A stretch of 64,000 bases of DNA from PALSA-1004 sp963829085 (GCA_963829085.1 CAWHHJ010000006.1:248001-312000), one strand, 5' to 3'; shown: positions 35,611-44,566, numbered from the stretch's first letter. Translations and numbers: made by a program. The notes: a model not told the origin generated them from the sequence alone.

Positions 35611-36573
35611 ATGAAGCGCATCCTGTTTGTCGCAGCTTTGCTTGCGTTCGCATCGACAGCATACGCACAGCAGACTTATCCCAACCGGCCGCTGCGTATG
35701 ATCGTGCCGTGGCCGCCGGGGCAGGCCACGGATCTCGTCGGACGTGTGATGGCTCAGAAACTGTCGGAAGTGCTCGGCCAGCAGGTCGTGGTCGACAACC
35801 GCGCCGGCGCGGGCGGCATGATCGGCACTGACGTTGCCGCCAAGGCAACGCCTGACGGCTACACGCTGCTCGCGGCGTCGAGCGGCCCGGTGACGATCAA
35901 TCCATTGCTGCAGAAAGCGGCTTACGATTCTGAGCGCGAGCTCGCGCCCGTGGCAAACGTTTGTCTGTCGCCTTATCTGCTCGCGGTCAGTCCGCAGTTC
36001 CCTCCGGCCAACGCGCGTGAGTTTATCGCGCTGCTCAAGGCGAGTCCCGGTAAGTACACGTTTGCATCTTCGGGGACGGGCGCGACCGGACACCTCGTCG
36101 CCGAATGGTTCAACAGTCTGGCGGGCGTGCAGGTAACGCATGTTCCGTACAAGGGCGCAGTGCCCGCGCTGACCGATGTCATCAGCAGTCGAGTCGCCTA
36201 CACATTCGAGACCGTTGCCGCGACCCTGCCGCACGTCAAGGCGGGGCGGCTGAAAACCTATGGCATTTCACTCGGCAGAAGTACGCCGATTGCGCCCGGC
36301 GTCGAACCGCTCGCCTCTATCGCCGATCTGCCGGGATTCGATGCCGCGGCATGGATAGGCGTGATGGTCACGGCAGGCACGCCGAAGCCGGTCGTCGCAC
36401 GACTCGCCGCCGCAGTAGAGACTGCAATGCAATCGCAGGAAGTAAAAGACCGTCTTTTCTCGGTCGGTGTCGATCTCGATTACCGTCGTCCGGAACCGTT
36501 CACGCACTATCTCAAAGAGCAGCAGACGCGTTATAAGGAGATCATCAAGCGAGGCAATATCCGCATCGAGTGA
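35611..36573 (+). CDS. Bug13: Bug/TctC-family periplasmic binding protein
   Basis: 320 residues from the ATG at 35611, preceded by GGAGGAA. Signal peptide MKRILFVAALLAFASTAYA before QQTYPNRPLRM. The ligand loop is VPWPPGQATDLVGR: the near-invariant Gly-Gly pair is Gly-Gln, which must change the pocket wall. TPDGYTLLAAS and HVPYKGAVPALTDVIS are normal. The C terminus ends EIIKRGNIRIE. It follows the tandem repeats and precedes Bug14 by about 75 bases. Confidence 0.93.
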   Translation: MKRILFVAALLAFASTAYAQQTYPNRPLRMIVPWPPGQATDLVGRVMAQKLSEVLGQQVVVDNRAGAGGMIGTDVAAKATPDGYTLLAASSGPVTINPLLQKAAYDSERELAPVANVCLSPYLLAVSPQFPPANAREFIALLKASPGKYTFASSGTGATGHLVAEWFNSLAGVQVTHVPYKGAVPALTDVISSRVAYTFETVAATLPHVKAGRLKTYGISLGRSTPIAPGVEPLASIADLPGFDAAAWIGVMVTAGTPKPVVARLAAAVETAMQSQEVKDRLFSVGVDLDYRRPEPFTHYLKEQQTRYKEIIKRGNIRIE

Positions 36574-36646
36574 TGTTCACCGCGGACAAGACAGCACTGC
36601 ATCAGACAATTTTAGTGCTGCTCACCGTCGAATGATGAGAGTTGAA

Positions 36647-37612
36647 ATGCGCAGGGCGACCGCGTCTGCGTGCCTTACGCTGATAGCAGCAACAGGCTTA
36701 CTGCACGCACAAACGTATCCGTCGAGATCGATTACGGTCGTCGTGCCATCGGTCGCCGGCGGACCGACCGATCTCGTAGGGCGAACGGTCGCACAAATTC
36801 TTTCTGAAAATCTCAGCCAGAATGCAGTGGTGGACAATCGCGCGGGCGCCGGCAACACACTCGGCGCCGAATATACGGCGCGCGCAAAACCGGATGGCTA
36901 TACGCTGACCATCGGCAGCCCGAGCTCACATTCAATTGCGCCTGCGATTTATCCGAAGCTGCCGTACGATCCGGTGCGCGACTTCACGCCCATAACGCTG
37001 CTCGCGACTGCGCCGCTGCTGCTGGTTACACATCCGGCGCTGCCGGTTAAGAACGTCAAGGACCTGATCGCACTCGCCCAGGCGAAGCCGGGCCAGTTGA
37101 ATTACGGATCAGGCGGCAGTGGAACGACAGGACATCTCACCGCGGAATATTTCAAATCGGTGACCGGTATCAGCGCCATTCATGTCCCCTATCGCGGAGT
37201 CGCCCCGGCGACCGTCGATCTGCTATCGGGTCAGCTTCAGTACATGTTTCACATACTCAACATCGGCGTCATCTACGTAAATTCGAAACAGCTGAGAGGC
37301 CTCGCGATCACCGGCCGCCAACATTCCGCGCTCGTGCCGGCTGTGCCGACGATGACTGAAGCCGGGCTCAAAGGCTTTGAGGTCTACACGTGGTACGGAT
37401 TGATGGGACCGCAAGGCTTGAGCCGGGACGTGGTAGACAAACTACATGCCACGATGAGCAAGGCGCTCGTCATGCCTGACAACAAAAAGCGCTTCGAGCA
37501 ACAGGGACTCGATATCGTCGGCGGTAAACCGGAAGAACTTGCAAATCTTATGCGCGATGAAATCGTACGTTGGAAAAAAGTCGCGACGGATTCGGGCGCT
37601 AAGGCGGACTAA
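36647..37612 (+). CDS. Bug14: Bug/TctC-family periplasmic binding protein
   Basis: 321 residues from the ATG at 36647; ATGs at 36632 and 36635 are also possible. Signal MRRATASACLTLIAATGLLH before AQTYPSRSITV. The loop reads VPSVAGGPTDLVGR, then KPDGYTLTIGSP, HVPYRGVAPATVDLLSG (Arg for the usual Lys) and VRWKKVATDSGAKAD. Second of two consecutive Bug genes on the same strand; a VOC-family enzyme gene follows 73 bases later. Confidence 0.93.
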   Translation: MRRATASACLTLIAATGLLHAQTYPSRSITVVVPSVAGGPTDLVGRTVAQILSENLSQNAVVDNRAGAGNTLGAEYTARAKPDGYTLTIGSPSSHSIAPAIYPKLPYDPVRDFTPITLLATAPLLLVTHPALPVKNVKDLIALAQAKPGQLNYGSGGSGTTGHLTAEYFKSVTGISAIHVPYRGVAPATVDLLSGQLQYMFHILNIGVIYVNSKQLRGLAITGRQHSALVPAVPTMTEAGLKGFEVYTWYGLMGPQGLSRDVVDKLHATMSKALVMPDNKKRFEQQGLDIVGGKPEELANLMRDEIVRWKKVATDSGAKAD

Positions 37613-37685
37613 CGACTGCGTACCGACGACACATCATCGATGTGAAGAAACGCGTGATGACGAATGCAAACCGCGTCTGTCGCCG

Positions 37686-38108
37686 ATGAATCCACACATT
37701 ACCCTTCTCACCCTCGGCGTCGATGATCTCGAGCGCTCGGTAGCTTTCTACCGCGACGGCCTCGGGTTCACTACCAGGGGCATCATCGGCACAGAGTTTG
37801 AGAACGGCGCTGTCGCATTCTTCAATCTTGAATCCGGACTGAAACTGGCGCTCTGGCCGCGTCGCAGCTTGTCCGCCGATAGCGGTGTGCCGATGCAACA
37901 ATCAAGCGCACTCGAGATGTCGCTTGGTCACAACGTGTCGTCAGAGAGCGAGGTCGACACTGTCATGCGTCAAGCTGAGCAGGCGGGCGCGAGGATCGTC
38001 AAACCAGCGCAGAAGACTTTTTATGGCGGCTACGCAGGCTACTTCCAGGATCCGGACGGCCACCTGTGGGAAGTGGCATTCAATCCCGGCTTTGCGTCGC
38101 TTGGTTGA
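37686..38108 (+). CDS. VOC (glyoxalase/dioxygenase fold) family protein
   Basis: 140 residues from the ATG at 37686. Paired beta-alpha-beta-beta-beta modules are recognisable: HITLLTLGVDDLERSVAFYRDGLGF and, in the second half, GGYAGYFQDPDGHLWEVAFNP, with the typical metal-ligand positions His in the first strand and Glu in WEVAFNP. Members are metal-dependent isomerases, lyases or resistance proteins. It may process the ligand of Bug13/Bug14 (inference from order only). Confidence 0.87.
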   Translation: MNPHITLLTLGVDDLERSVAFYRDGLGFTTRGIIGTEFENGAVAFFNLESGLKLALWPRRSLSADSGVPMQQSSALEMSLGHNVSSESEVDTVMRQAEQAGARIVKPAQKTFYGGYAGYFQDPDGHLWEVAFNPGFASLG

Positions 38109-38220
38109 GAAGCGCCACGCCGAAGGTCGGCCGCGTGTGCGGCTGGCGTATCATGGTTAACATTCGATCTGCAGATCTCCAACCCAGGTCGTGAGCAGGC
38201 AATGTTTAGGGAGGTACGCG

Positions 38221-38469
38221 ATGGCCGCTGATGGCAAGTATTGGTTCCCCGCAAAGCGCCGCGGATGGGGCTGGGGCTTACCGAACGCGTGGCAAGGCTG
38301 GCTCGTCCTCACCGCCTTTGGCGGCCTCGTGCTTGCCGGCGCGTTAGTGCTTTTGCCCACCGCCGGACCGGCGAAGTTCATCGCGTATTGCGCGTCGCTT
38401 TGCATACTTCTCGTCGCCGTCTGCTGGGCGAAAGGTGAGCGCCCGCGCTGGCGTTCGCATCCGCAATGA
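38221..38469 (+). CDS. Small conserved inner-membrane protein
   Basis: 82 residues from the ATG at 38221, which has GGGAGGT about five bases upstream. The N terminus KYWFPAKRRGWGWGLP is aromatic and basic, followed by two hydrophobic helices (WLVLTAFGGLVLAGALVLL and FIAYCASLCILLVAVCWA) and a short basic tail. I recall similar short proteins in beta- and gammaproteobacteria but no assigned function. At 82 residues with two helices it is too small to be TctB. Confidence 0.75.
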   Translation: MAADGKYWFPAKRRGWGWGLPNAWQGWLVLTAFGGLVLAGALVLLPTAGPAKFIAYCASLCILLVAVCWAKGERPRWRSHPQ

Positions 38470-38512
38470 AGTCCGCAGCGTGTTTGTGCCTTGAGTCGCT
38501 GTTCGAGGACTG

Positions 38513-39181
38513 ATGATGGTGTCGATAGATTCGGATCTACATTCTTACTACTCGGCGCGCGCTCCGGAATACGACAATGTTCATCTCAAGCCGGAGCGCC
38601 AGGCAGATTTACGCGCGATCGAACAATGGCTGCCGCCAATCTTTGCCGGCGCGCACGTCCTCGAGGTCGCTTGCGGCACAGGTTATTGGACACAGTTCAT
38701 TGCGCCGGTGGCGTCGCACGTGCTCGCCGTCGACGCCTCGATCGAGACGATGAACATCGCGCGAGGCCGGGTACCGGAAGACCGGGTCGACTTCGTCGTC
38801 GGCGATGCATACGCTCTTCCCAGATCCGCCGGGAAGTTCGACGCGGCATTTGCGGGCTTCTGGTTCTCACACGTTCCGAAGCCACTACGGGTCGAGTTCC
38901 TGCGCGGCTTGAATTCGATGCTGAAGTCCGGCGCGAAAGTCGTCCTGTTGGACAACCGCTTCATTGAAGGCAGCAGTTCTCCGATCTCAGAGCAGGATGT
39001 CGATGGAAACACATACCAGTCGCGAAAGCTCATCGACGGCAGAACATACCGGGTGCTCAAGAATTTTCCATCCGAGACAGAATTGAAGTCATCGATAGAC
39101 GGACTTGGTGCAAGACCAATGCTCACGACCTGGGACTTCTATTGGGCGTTCACATATGTTGCAAAAGGCTCGTCAGCGTAG
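38513..39181 (+). CDS. Class I SAM-dependent methyltransferase
   Basis: 222 residues with a Rossmann-fold methyltransferase core: HVLEVACGTGYWTQFIAP (SAM-binding loop at about residues 48-65), VLAVDASIETMNIAR (acidic residue for the ribose), VDFVVGDAYALP and FAGFWFSHVPK. It resembles UbiE/Methyltransf_11-type small-molecule enzymes. Substrate unknown. The start may be either of two adjacent ATG codons at 38513/38516. It is not obviously linked to the Bug cassettes. Confidence 0.88.
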   Translation: MMVSIDSDLHSYYSARAPEYDNVHLKPERQADLRAIEQWLPPIFAGAHVLEVACGTGYWTQFIAPVASHVLAVDASIETMNIARGRVPEDRVDFVVGDAYALPRSAGKFDAAFAGFWFSHVPKPLRVEFLRGLNSMLKSGAKVVLLDNRFIEGSSSPISEQDVDGNTYQSRKLIDGRTYRVLKNFPSETELKSSIDGLGARPMLTTWDFYWAFTYVAKGSSA

Positions 39182-39429
39182 TTCGACGGTGTTACGTGCC
39201 TGCGCAAGTCGCAACGGTTCGTCGCTTGAGCATGGTGGTCCGCTAAGCGCCCGCCGCGCTTCGAAACGCATACTCAGGATTTATCCTGACCAACGGTTGT
39301 CAAACTAACGTGACTTCTCCCGCCGGGTCGCTCAGGCGGCATATTGATGGCCGCGCTAGTAACATCCAGGCGTTGACAGATCGCGCAGCAACCTTAAGAC
39401 AAGTAAAGGCGCAGTCCTGTTCGGGCCGT

Positions 39430-39915
39430 ATGGCGTTCGATTACTCGCTCGATTTCTTAAATATCGATTTCCGCAAGCGTCCGGACCTTTACCGTGTTGG
39501 CAAGGGCGAGCAGGGCGTATTGCTCGTGGAACCGTACAAGAGCGAGATACTGCCACACTGGAAGTTCAAGACGCCGCAGATTGCACGGAAATCTGCCGCC
39601 GTGATTTACAGCTTGTTTCTCGATTACAAAGCAAAACGGGACTTTGTCGGGATGGATATGGCTCGCAAGTTTTTGCAGATGGGTTACACGCGGTCGAGGC
39701 GGTACGCGAATCACAAGTCCGGACGTAAGTACGTCCAAGGCACGCGAGCGATATTGCCGCGGGATGAAGACGCGACAAAGGCAGAGTCCGCGAGAATATT
39801 CTACGAGAAATGGCGCCGCGCGCAGGAAGACAAGACGTATCTACAGTTGAAGCAGAAACATCGCGTAAAGTATGAGACAGTAGGTCAAACGAGGAGCGTA
39901 TTTCCAGCTGAATGA
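39430..39915 (+). CDS. DUF4385 family protein
   Basis: 161 residues from MAFDYSLDFLNIDFRKRPDL at 39430; the frame extends 40 codons upstream without family similarity. The stretch YRVGKGEQGVLLVEPYKSEI, the FVGMDMARKFLQMGYTR helix and RRYANHKSGRKY are hallmarks of DUF4385, a conserved basic cytoplasmic protein found in many bacteria and some eukaryotic viruses. Function unknown. About 250 bases of non-coding sequence precede it. Confidence 0.85.
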   Translation: MAFDYSLDFLNIDFRKRPDLYRVGKGEQGVLLVEPYKSEILPHWKFKTPQIARKSAAVIYSLFLDYKAKRDFVGMDMARKFLQMGYTRSRRYANHKSGRKYVQGTRAILPRDEDATKAESARIFYEKWRRAQEDKTYLQLKQKHRVKYETVGQTRSVFPAE

Positions 39916-40074
39916 GATCAACAACCGCGACTGCGGGCGTTGCCGCGATTCCCGTCTAACGATCGGCGCAGACGGGTTATGTTTACACGCCTGAAACGAG
40001 CGCTTGTAAATTAGTTAATCCATAAATCAAATACAGCATGCACTATCATCATCTGCCACGCGTCGCAAATCACC

Positions 40075-41874
40075 ATGCAAGCTAAGTTTTGGGGAACACG
40101 GGGCTCGCTCCCGAAGCCGGGACCGACCACAGCGCGCTACGGCGGCAACACGTCGTGTGTTGAGGTCCGCTGCGACTCAGGCGAGTTAATCGTGATCGAC
40201 TGCGGAACGGGCGCGCACGGCCTGGGCCAGCAACTGCTGCGCGAAAAGCGCAACTTACATGGCCACTTGCTTATAAGTCATACGCACTGGGATCATATAC
40301 AGGGCATTCCGTTTTTCGCGCCACTTTTCAGTGAGGGAAGTACCTGGGACATCTACGGTCCTCGCGGCTTGTCGCACAGCCTGCGTGCCACGCTTGCCGG
40401 CCAGATGGAGCACACCTATTTTCCGATTTCGCTCGATCAATTTGACGCGAGGATCAACTACCACGATCTCGTCGAAGGGGTGTTTTCGATTAATGAAGTG
40501 AACGTCGTCGCCCGCTATCTTAATCATCCGGCGTTGACGCTCGGCTACCGCATCGAAACCGATGGCGCGAGTGTCGTGTATTGCTGCGACCATGAGCCAC
40601 ATTCCGTCGAAATGGCTAGCGGGGACACGCAGCTTACGGGTATGGATCGACGCTATGCGGGTTTCGTGGCGGGTGCCGATCTCGTCATTCACGACTCTCA
40701 GTACACGGCGCAAGAATACCCGTCCAAGATCGGTTGGGGGCACAGCCCGGTCGAATACGCAGTCCGCGTTTGCGAAGAGGCCGGCGTCAAGCAACTGGCT
40801 ATAACGCACTACGACCCGCTGCGTGATGATGATGCGGTCGACCGCATCCTTCGCGGCGTTCGCCAGCGTCTGCGCGAGCGTGGATCGCCGCTTGAAGTTC
40901 TCGCCGCCGCCGAGGGCCTCACATTGAATGTGATACGTGATCCGGATGCCAGCTCGGACTCTGCGCGAGAACGTTTCGGCGCAGACACCGCACTTGACGC
41001 GTCGTCTCTCGAGCGGCCGGTGCTGCTGAGTATTGCCGATAGCGGCATAACTGCGCTTCTCTCGCAGGCCCTCGCAATGGAAAGTCTTCCTTATCGGGTC
41101 GTCAACGAGGGCGAAGATTTGGCGCACGTCGTCAGAGATGAGAACGCTTCACTCGTCATCATTGAGCACAATCCGCCGGTCATGGACGGGCTCGCAGTTG
41201 CTCGCGCCATAAGAGACGGTGAACAGGACAACGAGGTACGTGTTCCGCTGGTACTTGTCACCGCAGACGCGAAAGCCCCGGCCTCAGAAAATACCGTGGC
41301 GACTGACTGGCTGGTCATGCCCTTCAGTCTCAGTTACGCGCGAACGGTAATTCGGTCCTGGGTCCTGCGTGCCGCCTGCCGCTGGGTCCGGGCGCGGGAA
41401 CCAGACGATGAAGCCAGGCGGCTGGCTGCACTTCGCGAGCTCGCGATTCTCGACACGCCCGTCGAGGAGCGGTTCGACCGCCTGACGCGAATCGCCGCTG
41501 CTGCGCTCGGCGTGCCGATCGCGCTGGTCAGTCTGGTCGACAGCGACCGCCAATGGTTCAAGTCGAGCACGGGTCTCAAAACCCGCGAGACATCGCGCGA
41601 AGCCGCGTTCTGCGCTCATGTCGTGCAGGACTGCCAGGAAATGGTGATTGAGGACACTTTGCTCGACGATCGCTTTGCCGATAATCCGCTCGTCGTCGGC
41701 GGCCCGCGAATTCGCGCCTATACGGGCACTCCGCTGATTCTCGACGACGGCAGTTGTATCGGTACGTTCTGCGCAATCGATACGCGTCCACGGGAATTCA
41801 GCGACACTGAACTCGCGACGCTGCGCGATCTGCGCGATTTAGCTCTAGAGGAAATCAAGCGTGTACACGTCTAG
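40075..41874 (+). CDS. Fusion of metallo-beta-lactamase fold, pseudo-receiver and GAF domains
   Basis: 599 residues in three parts. Residues about 1-290 are an MBL-fold hydrolase with the zinc motif HTHWDH (69-74), a later DHEPH (172-176), HDSQY (206-210) and His245, close to PhnP/cyclic-phosphodiesterase types. Residues about 315-430 resemble a response-regulator receiver, but the phospho-acceptor Asp is Glu364 (LVIIEHNPPVMDG) and the conserved Lys before Pro-Phe is Met415, so it cannot be phosphorylated normally. Residues about 450-595 are a GAF domain (LAILDTPVEERFDRLTRIA, CIGTFCAID). A cytoplasmic enzyme with built-in sensing is likely; the ligand is unknown. Confidence 0.88.
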   Translation: MQAKFWGTRGSLPKPGPTTARYGGNTSCVEVRCDSGELIVIDCGTGAHGLGQQLLREKRNLHGHLLISHTHWDHIQGIPFFAPLFSEGSTWDIYGPRGLSHSLRATLAGQMEHTYFPISLDQFDARINYHDLVEGVFSINEVNVVARYLNHPALTLGYRIETDGASVVYCCDHEPHSVEMASGDTQLTGMDRRYAGFVAGADLVIHDSQYTAQEYPSKIGWGHSPVEYAVRVCEEAGVKQLAITHYDPLRDDDAVDRILRGVRQRLRERGSPLEVLAAAEGLTLNVIRDPDASSDSARERFGADTALDASSLERPVLLSIADSGITALLSQALAMESLPYRVVNEGEDLAHVVRDENASLVIIEHNPPVMDGLAVARAIRDGEQDNEVRVPLVLVTADAKAPASENTVATDWLVMPFSLSYARTVIRSWVLRAACRWVRAREPDDEARRLAALRELAILDTPVEERFDRLTRIAAAALGVPIALVSLVDSDRQWFKSSTGLKTRETSREAAFCAHVVQDCQEMVIEDTLLDDRFADNPLVVGGPRIRAYTGTPLILDDGSCIGTFCAIDTRPREFSDTELATLRDLRDLALEEIKRVHV

Positions 41875-41932
41875 ATGGCATCGCCTATTGCCGCTGTTGA
41901 TGCGCACACAACTGTACTCCAACGCCCCGTAG

Positions 41933-42667
41933 TTACCGCTTCCTTCTGCCGTCTCCGTCGGCATCGAGCTCCGGATAGTGGCGAAAGATGCCTTCTTCAT
42001 TGAAAGGCAAACGACGCGGTGACGCCAGATAGGCCGCGATGCGCGGCAATGCCGCGACGCGCTCGCTAAGACCGGTCACCAGCGGATACTTTCGCCGCGC
42101 AGTTCTCATCGCTCGTGGAAATGCATAGCGCAAGCCGTGCACGATCTGGAACAGGGACAGATCGACGTACGCCAATTTGCTACCCGCAAGATATCGGTTC
42201 GTCTTCGAATTCCTTTTAATCACTTTTTCGAAATAGTCGAGATATTTCGGAATACGCTCTTCGCGAAAATCCTTCGCTTTGCGCCGTGCCTCCCGTTTCT
42301 GGTCTTCATAGTACAGCGATGAACCGACCGGGTGATGAGTGTCGTGGACTTCGCTGACCAGGTCCGCTATGGTCAACTGGAGTTCGTGAACCCACAGCTT
42401 GCCCGCTTCTTCCCGCGGCGCGAGTCCGTGGCGATCGCCGAGAAAGAGAAGAATGTTAGCGGTCTGTGCTATCACCAGGCGTCCGGCCTTTAGAAAAGGC
42501 GGCGCGAACGGCGGACGCTGTAGTTTTGGATCTGCGAGCGACCGCATCAGCGCAGCTTCGCCGTCGTGGCCGCGCGCAACATCTTTGTAATCGGCACCTG
42601 CCTGTTCGAGCGCCAGGCGTACGAATTCACCGCGTCCCTGAATCGTCGGCCAGTAGTCGCAACTCAT
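41933..42667 (-). CDS. Glutathione S-transferase family protein
   Basis: 244 residues from the ATG at 42667 (MSCDYWPTIQGRGEFVRLAL, a sigma/pi-like GST beginning with Tyr-Trp where the catalytic Tyr is expected). The glutathione contact segment LVIAQTANILLFLGDRHGL has Gln-Thr instead of the classical Glu/Gln-Ser. The C-terminal helical domain contains KLAYVDLSLFQIVHGL. The tail ends in a charged DADGDGRRKR. Role in the cytosol is presumably detoxification; substrate unknown. Confidence 0.87.
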   Translation of the reverse strand: MSCDYWPTIQGRGEFVRLALEQAGADYKDVARGHDGEAALMRSLADPKLQRPPFAPPFLKAGRLVIAQTANILLFLGDRHGLAPREEAGKLWVHELQLTIADLVSEVHDTHHPVGSSLYYEDQKREARRKAKDFREERIPKYLDYFEKVIKRNSKTNRYLAGSKLAYVDLSLFQIVHGLRYAFPRAMRTARRKYPLVTGLSERVAALPRIAAYLASPRRLPFNEEGIFRHYPELDADGDGRRKR

Positions 42668-42907
42668 AGCGCATAAGCGGCTCGCCTCCAATCGTCGACA
42701 ATGCGGCAAAATCGTTGCATGGCAGCCCGCTAGCGTCAACGCCACGTATAGTCACGGGACCCTCTGACCCGGCGAGCGCAGGACAGCGTATGACATGCCT
42801 TTCGTCGTTGGTCTGACACGGTTGAATGAACCGGGGCAGCTTTTTATATTCAGACGGTTGTGGATGCGGCCGCAACATGAACGCTCCACTTTTTATCAGG
42901 AGAACGC

Positions 42908-43048
42908 ATGCCGGTAAGGTGGATTGTGGCAGCCGACCAGAGCCGCGCACGCATATTCGAGGTGGCGCCAGACGGACCAAAGGACGTCTCGTGGTTTAAC
43001 ACGCGTATTATCGACGCTTATCTCAAGAGCAAGCATCTGGGCGCCTGA
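42908..43048 (+). pseudogene. Truncated host-attachment family protein (N-terminal fragment)
   Basis: A 46-residue frame with a good AGGAGA ribosome site starts at ATG 42908. Its first 20 residues, MPVRWIVAADQSRARIFEVA, match the N terminus of the 'host attachment' family (typically about 140 residues, beginning xxTWIxVADxxRARIFE). The remainder, SWFNTRIIDAYLKSKHLGA, does not, and the frame stops at 43048. It is therefore a truncated remnant or a very short paralogue. Assignment by one motif. Confidence 0.55.
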
Positions 43049-43053
43049 CGAAC

Positions 43054-43260
43054 GTGCACTCCATATATTGCCGCTGCTGCCGCCGCCCGTTCGGCATGGA
43101 GACACCCGTATATATCGAGGGCGTCTGGCTCGCGCGCTGCCCGCGCTGCTTATCGCGCAATACGCTGCAGGCGTGCTGGATAAAGAAGGATCCCAGTCCG
43201 CGCTTCGTCGCCACCGCGCTGCTTGACAGCGGACCGCGCCGGATCAGAGTGGTCCACTAG
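43054..43260 (+). CDS. Small zinc-ribbon-like protein, GTG start
   Basis: 68 residues from GTG 43054. Two Cys pairs, CRCC near residue 6 and CPRC near residue 29, flank a beta-hairpin-like stretch (GMETPVYIEGVWLARCPRC), the pattern of a treble-clef or zinc-ribbon knuckle. A further Cys in QACWIKK follows. No strong ribosome site. It starts six bases after the truncated host-attachment frame. Not recognised; a chance frame cannot be excluded. Confidence 0.45.
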   Translation: MHSIYCRCCRRPFGMETPVYIEGVWLARCPRCLSRNTLQACWIKKDPSPRFVATALLDSGPRRIRVVH

Positions 43261-43429
43261 CGGCGTAAGCCGATAAGCGTTGTTCGCTTTGTCGCGCCGC
43301 TGATTGGAATGCGGACTACGAGTGTTTCATGCGGATTCCGACGTGAATCACCGAACCGCTTGCCCGCAACGCCTTTCTCAGTGGTGGGCCTGCTTGTTTC
43401 GAGCGGCTACTTAAATCAAAGGAGAGACA

Positions 43430-43837
43430 ATGAAGACAAAGTCATTACTCACAGGTATGGCGCTCGCCGGTACAATGCTGGCAACTGCGGCTGTCTACGC
43501 GCAGAGCAGCGGGGCCGGCAGCACTTCCGGTGGTAGCTCGGGCGGGTCGTCGACAATGGACCGCTCATCGGGCGGGGCGAGCGACTCAACGGGCTCCGGC
43601 TCGAAGAGCGGTACTTCAGGCTCGACCAAGGGATCATCGTCGAAATCCGGCACATCATCATCCGGCACCGGATCATCGAGCTCTGGATCGTCTGATACCG
43701 CAACGGGCGCAAGCGGCAGCAGCAGTGGCGGCAGCAGCTCGAGCGGCGGCAGCTCCGGCATGGGCGGCTCGTCCTCAGGTATGGGTTCCGGTTCCTCGAA
43801 AGGGTCGGGCTCGTCCTCCGGTAGCAGCAGCAAGTAG
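43430..43837 (+). CDS. Exported Ser/Gly-rich low-complexity protein
   Basis: 135 residues with AAAGGAGAGA just upstream of the ATG at 43430. A clear Sec signal (MKTKSLLTGMALAGTMLATA) ends before AQSSGAG. The mature part is almost entirely Ser, Gly and Thr with scattered Lys and Asp and no aromatic residue, so it should be disordered and extracytoplasmic. Similar short Ser/Gly proteins are common in Burkholderiales annotated as hypothetical. It is followed by a strong terminator, supporting expression as a single-gene transcript. Confidence 0.75.
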   Translation: MKTKSLLTGMALAGTMLATAAVYAQSSGAGSTSGGSSGGSSTMDRSSGGASDSTGSGSKSGTSGSTKGSSSKSGTSSSGTGSSSSGSSDTATGASGSSSGGSSSSGGSSGMGGSSSGMGSGSSKGSGSSSGSSSK

Positions 43838-43880
43838 CATTGCCATAACAGCGACAGTCTAGTACGTCGCGAACAACAAG

Positions 43881-43907
43881 AAGGCTGCGCGATGCGCAGC
43901 CTTTTTT
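43881..43907 (+). terminator. Rho-independent terminator
   Basis: AAGGCTGCGC-GAT-GCGCAGCCTT forms a ten-base-pair, GC-rich hairpin followed by a T tract, 43 bases after the Ser/Gly-rich gene. The next gene converges from the other strand, so it may serve both. Confidence 0.9.
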
Positions 43908-43982
43908 GTTGCAGCAGCGTGTGCTGCGCCGCTCGTCTTGCGACGCCCTCGTCGGCCTGCGTGAGCGGATCGCCGGCCTGGC

Positions 43983-44447
43983 CTATTTTTGGGCGGCTGC
44001 CTGGTCAGCCATCCATCGCCTCCGCAACTCGAGACACTCCTGCTCCAGCATTCCGGTCACGACGTCGAGCGGCCGGCGGGTCATCGCGAGAAAGCTTTCG
44101 ACCGAATATGCGCCTGTATCCTGACGCTTAAGTGCTGCATGACGTGCGCCGAGCACGACACGCGCAATCTTCGCTTCCAAAATCATCCATAGACACATCG
44201 GACACGGCTCGAGCGTCGAATAAAGGGTCGCGCCGGAGAGCTCCAGCGTGCCAAGATCCCGGCACGCGACGCGGATCGCCGCGACCTCGGCGTGTGCGCT
44301 CGGATCCATATCGGCGAAAACGGTGTTACGCCCTGTCGCGATTATGGTGTCGTCACGAACGATAACGGATGCAACCGGCCGATTACCCGCAGCGTATGCT
44401 TTGCGCGCGTCTTCGAATGCAAGCTGCATGTAATGTAGATGGTCCAT
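43983..44447 (-). CDS. Nucleoside deaminase (CMP/dCMP-type zinc deaminase)
   Basis: 154 residues with the zinc deaminase signature: His52-Ala-Glu54 in PSAHAEVAAIR and PCPMC with Cys82 and Cys85. The single-domain length and spacing fit guanine/cytosine/tRNA-adenosine-type deaminases; without the tRNA-binding C-terminal helix features I would not call it TadA. It hydrolyses an amino group of a base or nucleoside in the cytoplasm. It diverges from Bug15 with about 120 bases between starts, so it could supply or use a related nitrogen compound. Confidence 0.88.
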   Translation of the reverse strand: MDHLHYMQLAFEDARKAYAAGNRPVASVIVRDDTIIATGRNTVFADMDPSAHAEVAAIRVACRDLGTLELSGATLYSTLEPCPMCLWMILEAKIARVVLGARHAALKRQDTGAYSVESFLAMTRRPLDVVTGMLEQECLELRRRWMADQAAAQK

Positions 44448-44566
44448 GACCTCGCCTCTTTAGAAGATGGCGGCATCTTCGCACATTTGATGCGTAGCGG
44501 CCGAGCGCTCGCACGCGTCACCGGGAATATGCGACCATACGAAGCATCCATTCTGATTCGAGTCAT

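Noticed and set aside
34954..36234. 426-codon minus-strand frame
   Set aside because: Spans two real plus-strand genes (hydrolase and Bug13) and the tandem repeats; composition typical of an antisense frame in GC-rich DNA.
38221..38469. TctB-like small permease subunit
   Set aside because: Only 82 residues and two helices; TctB has about 150 residues and four helices.
43495..43833. Asp/Glu/Pro-rich minus-strand frame
   Set aside because: Mirror of the Ser/Gly codons of the exported protein; no start context.
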